Shown here piece by piece: positions 6,318-6,430 of a stretch of DNA of 6,430 nucleotides. Source of the DNA: JAHDDH01 sp963922775 (GTDB lineage Bacteria; Bacteroidota; Bacteroidia; Cytophagales; Amoebophilaceae); contig CAWUJG010000022.1 of NCBI GenBank assembly GCA_963922775.1, positions 1 through 6,430 on the forward strand, read 5' to 3'. The position numbers and the translations under genes were made by a program. Numbering within the stretch: position 1 is the stretch's first letter; every line of letters begins with the position of its first letter. Below the pieces are notes generated by a model. The model was given only the letters and a program-made list of their open reading frames with translations, was not told the DNA's origin and did not search any database.

Positions 6318-6370
6318 ACACGATCGTTTTTATCCTATTATGTGAGAAAAGCAAAAGGCATAAAAATCTG

Positions 6371-6389
6371 TATCTAATACAATTAGATA
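6371..6389. repeat. Perfect inverted repeat 8+3+8 upstream of mgtE
   Basis: TATCTAAT (6371-6378), ACA (6379-6381) and ATTAGATA (6382-6389) form an exact palindrome with a 3-base centre, 53 bases before the mgtE start. The size and symmetry fit a site for a dimeric repressor, or a small AU hairpin in RNA. If the short open frame at the right edge is a real gene, the repeat covers its stop codon and would sit in the gap before mgtE. A Mg2+-linked role is only a guess from position. Confidence 0.45.
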
Positions 6390-6430
6390 GCAAAAACCTT
6401 GCGTTGAGCTTTAGCACTTAATGACTTAAA
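6383..6430 (-). CDS. Possible C-terminal end of an upstream gene (cut by window edge)
   Basis: Reading leftward from the window edge, one minus-strand frame runs for 15 codons (FKSLSAKAQRKVFAI) to a TAA at 6385-6383. Of the six frames over this stretch it is the only one free of stops up to that point. If real, it would be the tail of a gene 65 bases upstream of mgtE in the same direction. In many Bacteroidota ksgA/rsmA precedes mgtE, but this tail does not look like the KsgA C-terminus I remember, so no name is given. Fifteen codons are too few to be sure. Confidence 0.25.
   Translation of the reverse strand, partial: FKSLSAKAQRKVFAI

Overview
The window reads as chromosome from an AT-rich, host-dependent member of the Bacteroidota. 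Cardinium/Amoebophilus-like symbionts (Amoebophilaceae) are my best guess, by inference rather than by any search. Three things point there. AccD has the Bacteroidota form that has lost its zinc-ribbon cysteines. No start codon has a recognisable Shine-Dalgarno sequence, which is usual in that phylum. Every complete gene carries an 8-9 nt run of A on its sense strand, and intergenic DNA is extremely AT-rich, as in reduced symbiont genomes.

Layout. At the left edge, on the minus strand, is the 5' end of a lipoprotein gene (110 leftward, cut by the window). Bases 111-638 hold no intact gene; they are very AT-rich except for a GC bump around 400-520, where a minus-strand reading frame with stops may be a gene remnant. 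From 639 to 2816, on the plus strand, lie three tightly packed genes: a class I SAM-dependent methyltransferase, an uncharacterised exported protein, and dapD (tetrahydrodipicolinate N-succinyltransferase), the last two overlapping by 8 bases. A 127-base convergent spacer carries a perfect 11-bp tandem repeat but no clear terminator. From 6317 down to 2944, on the minus strand, run mgtE (magnesium channel), accD (acetyl-CoA carboxylase beta) and hemW (radical-SAM heme chaperone), with accD stop and hemW start abutting exactly. The right edge holds a perfect 8+3+8 inverted repeat and possibly the last codons of another minus-strand gene.

Together the recognised genes are housekeeping: diaminopimelate/lysine supply, the first step of fatty acid synthesis, heme handling and Mg2+ uptake. 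I see no defence system, CRISPR array, intact mobile element, tRNA or rRNA. The least explained parts are the exported protein between the methyltransferase and dapD, the cut-off lipoprotein, the suspected relic at 394-588, and the palindrome upstream of mgtE. I do not find convincing evidence of a new multi-gene system.
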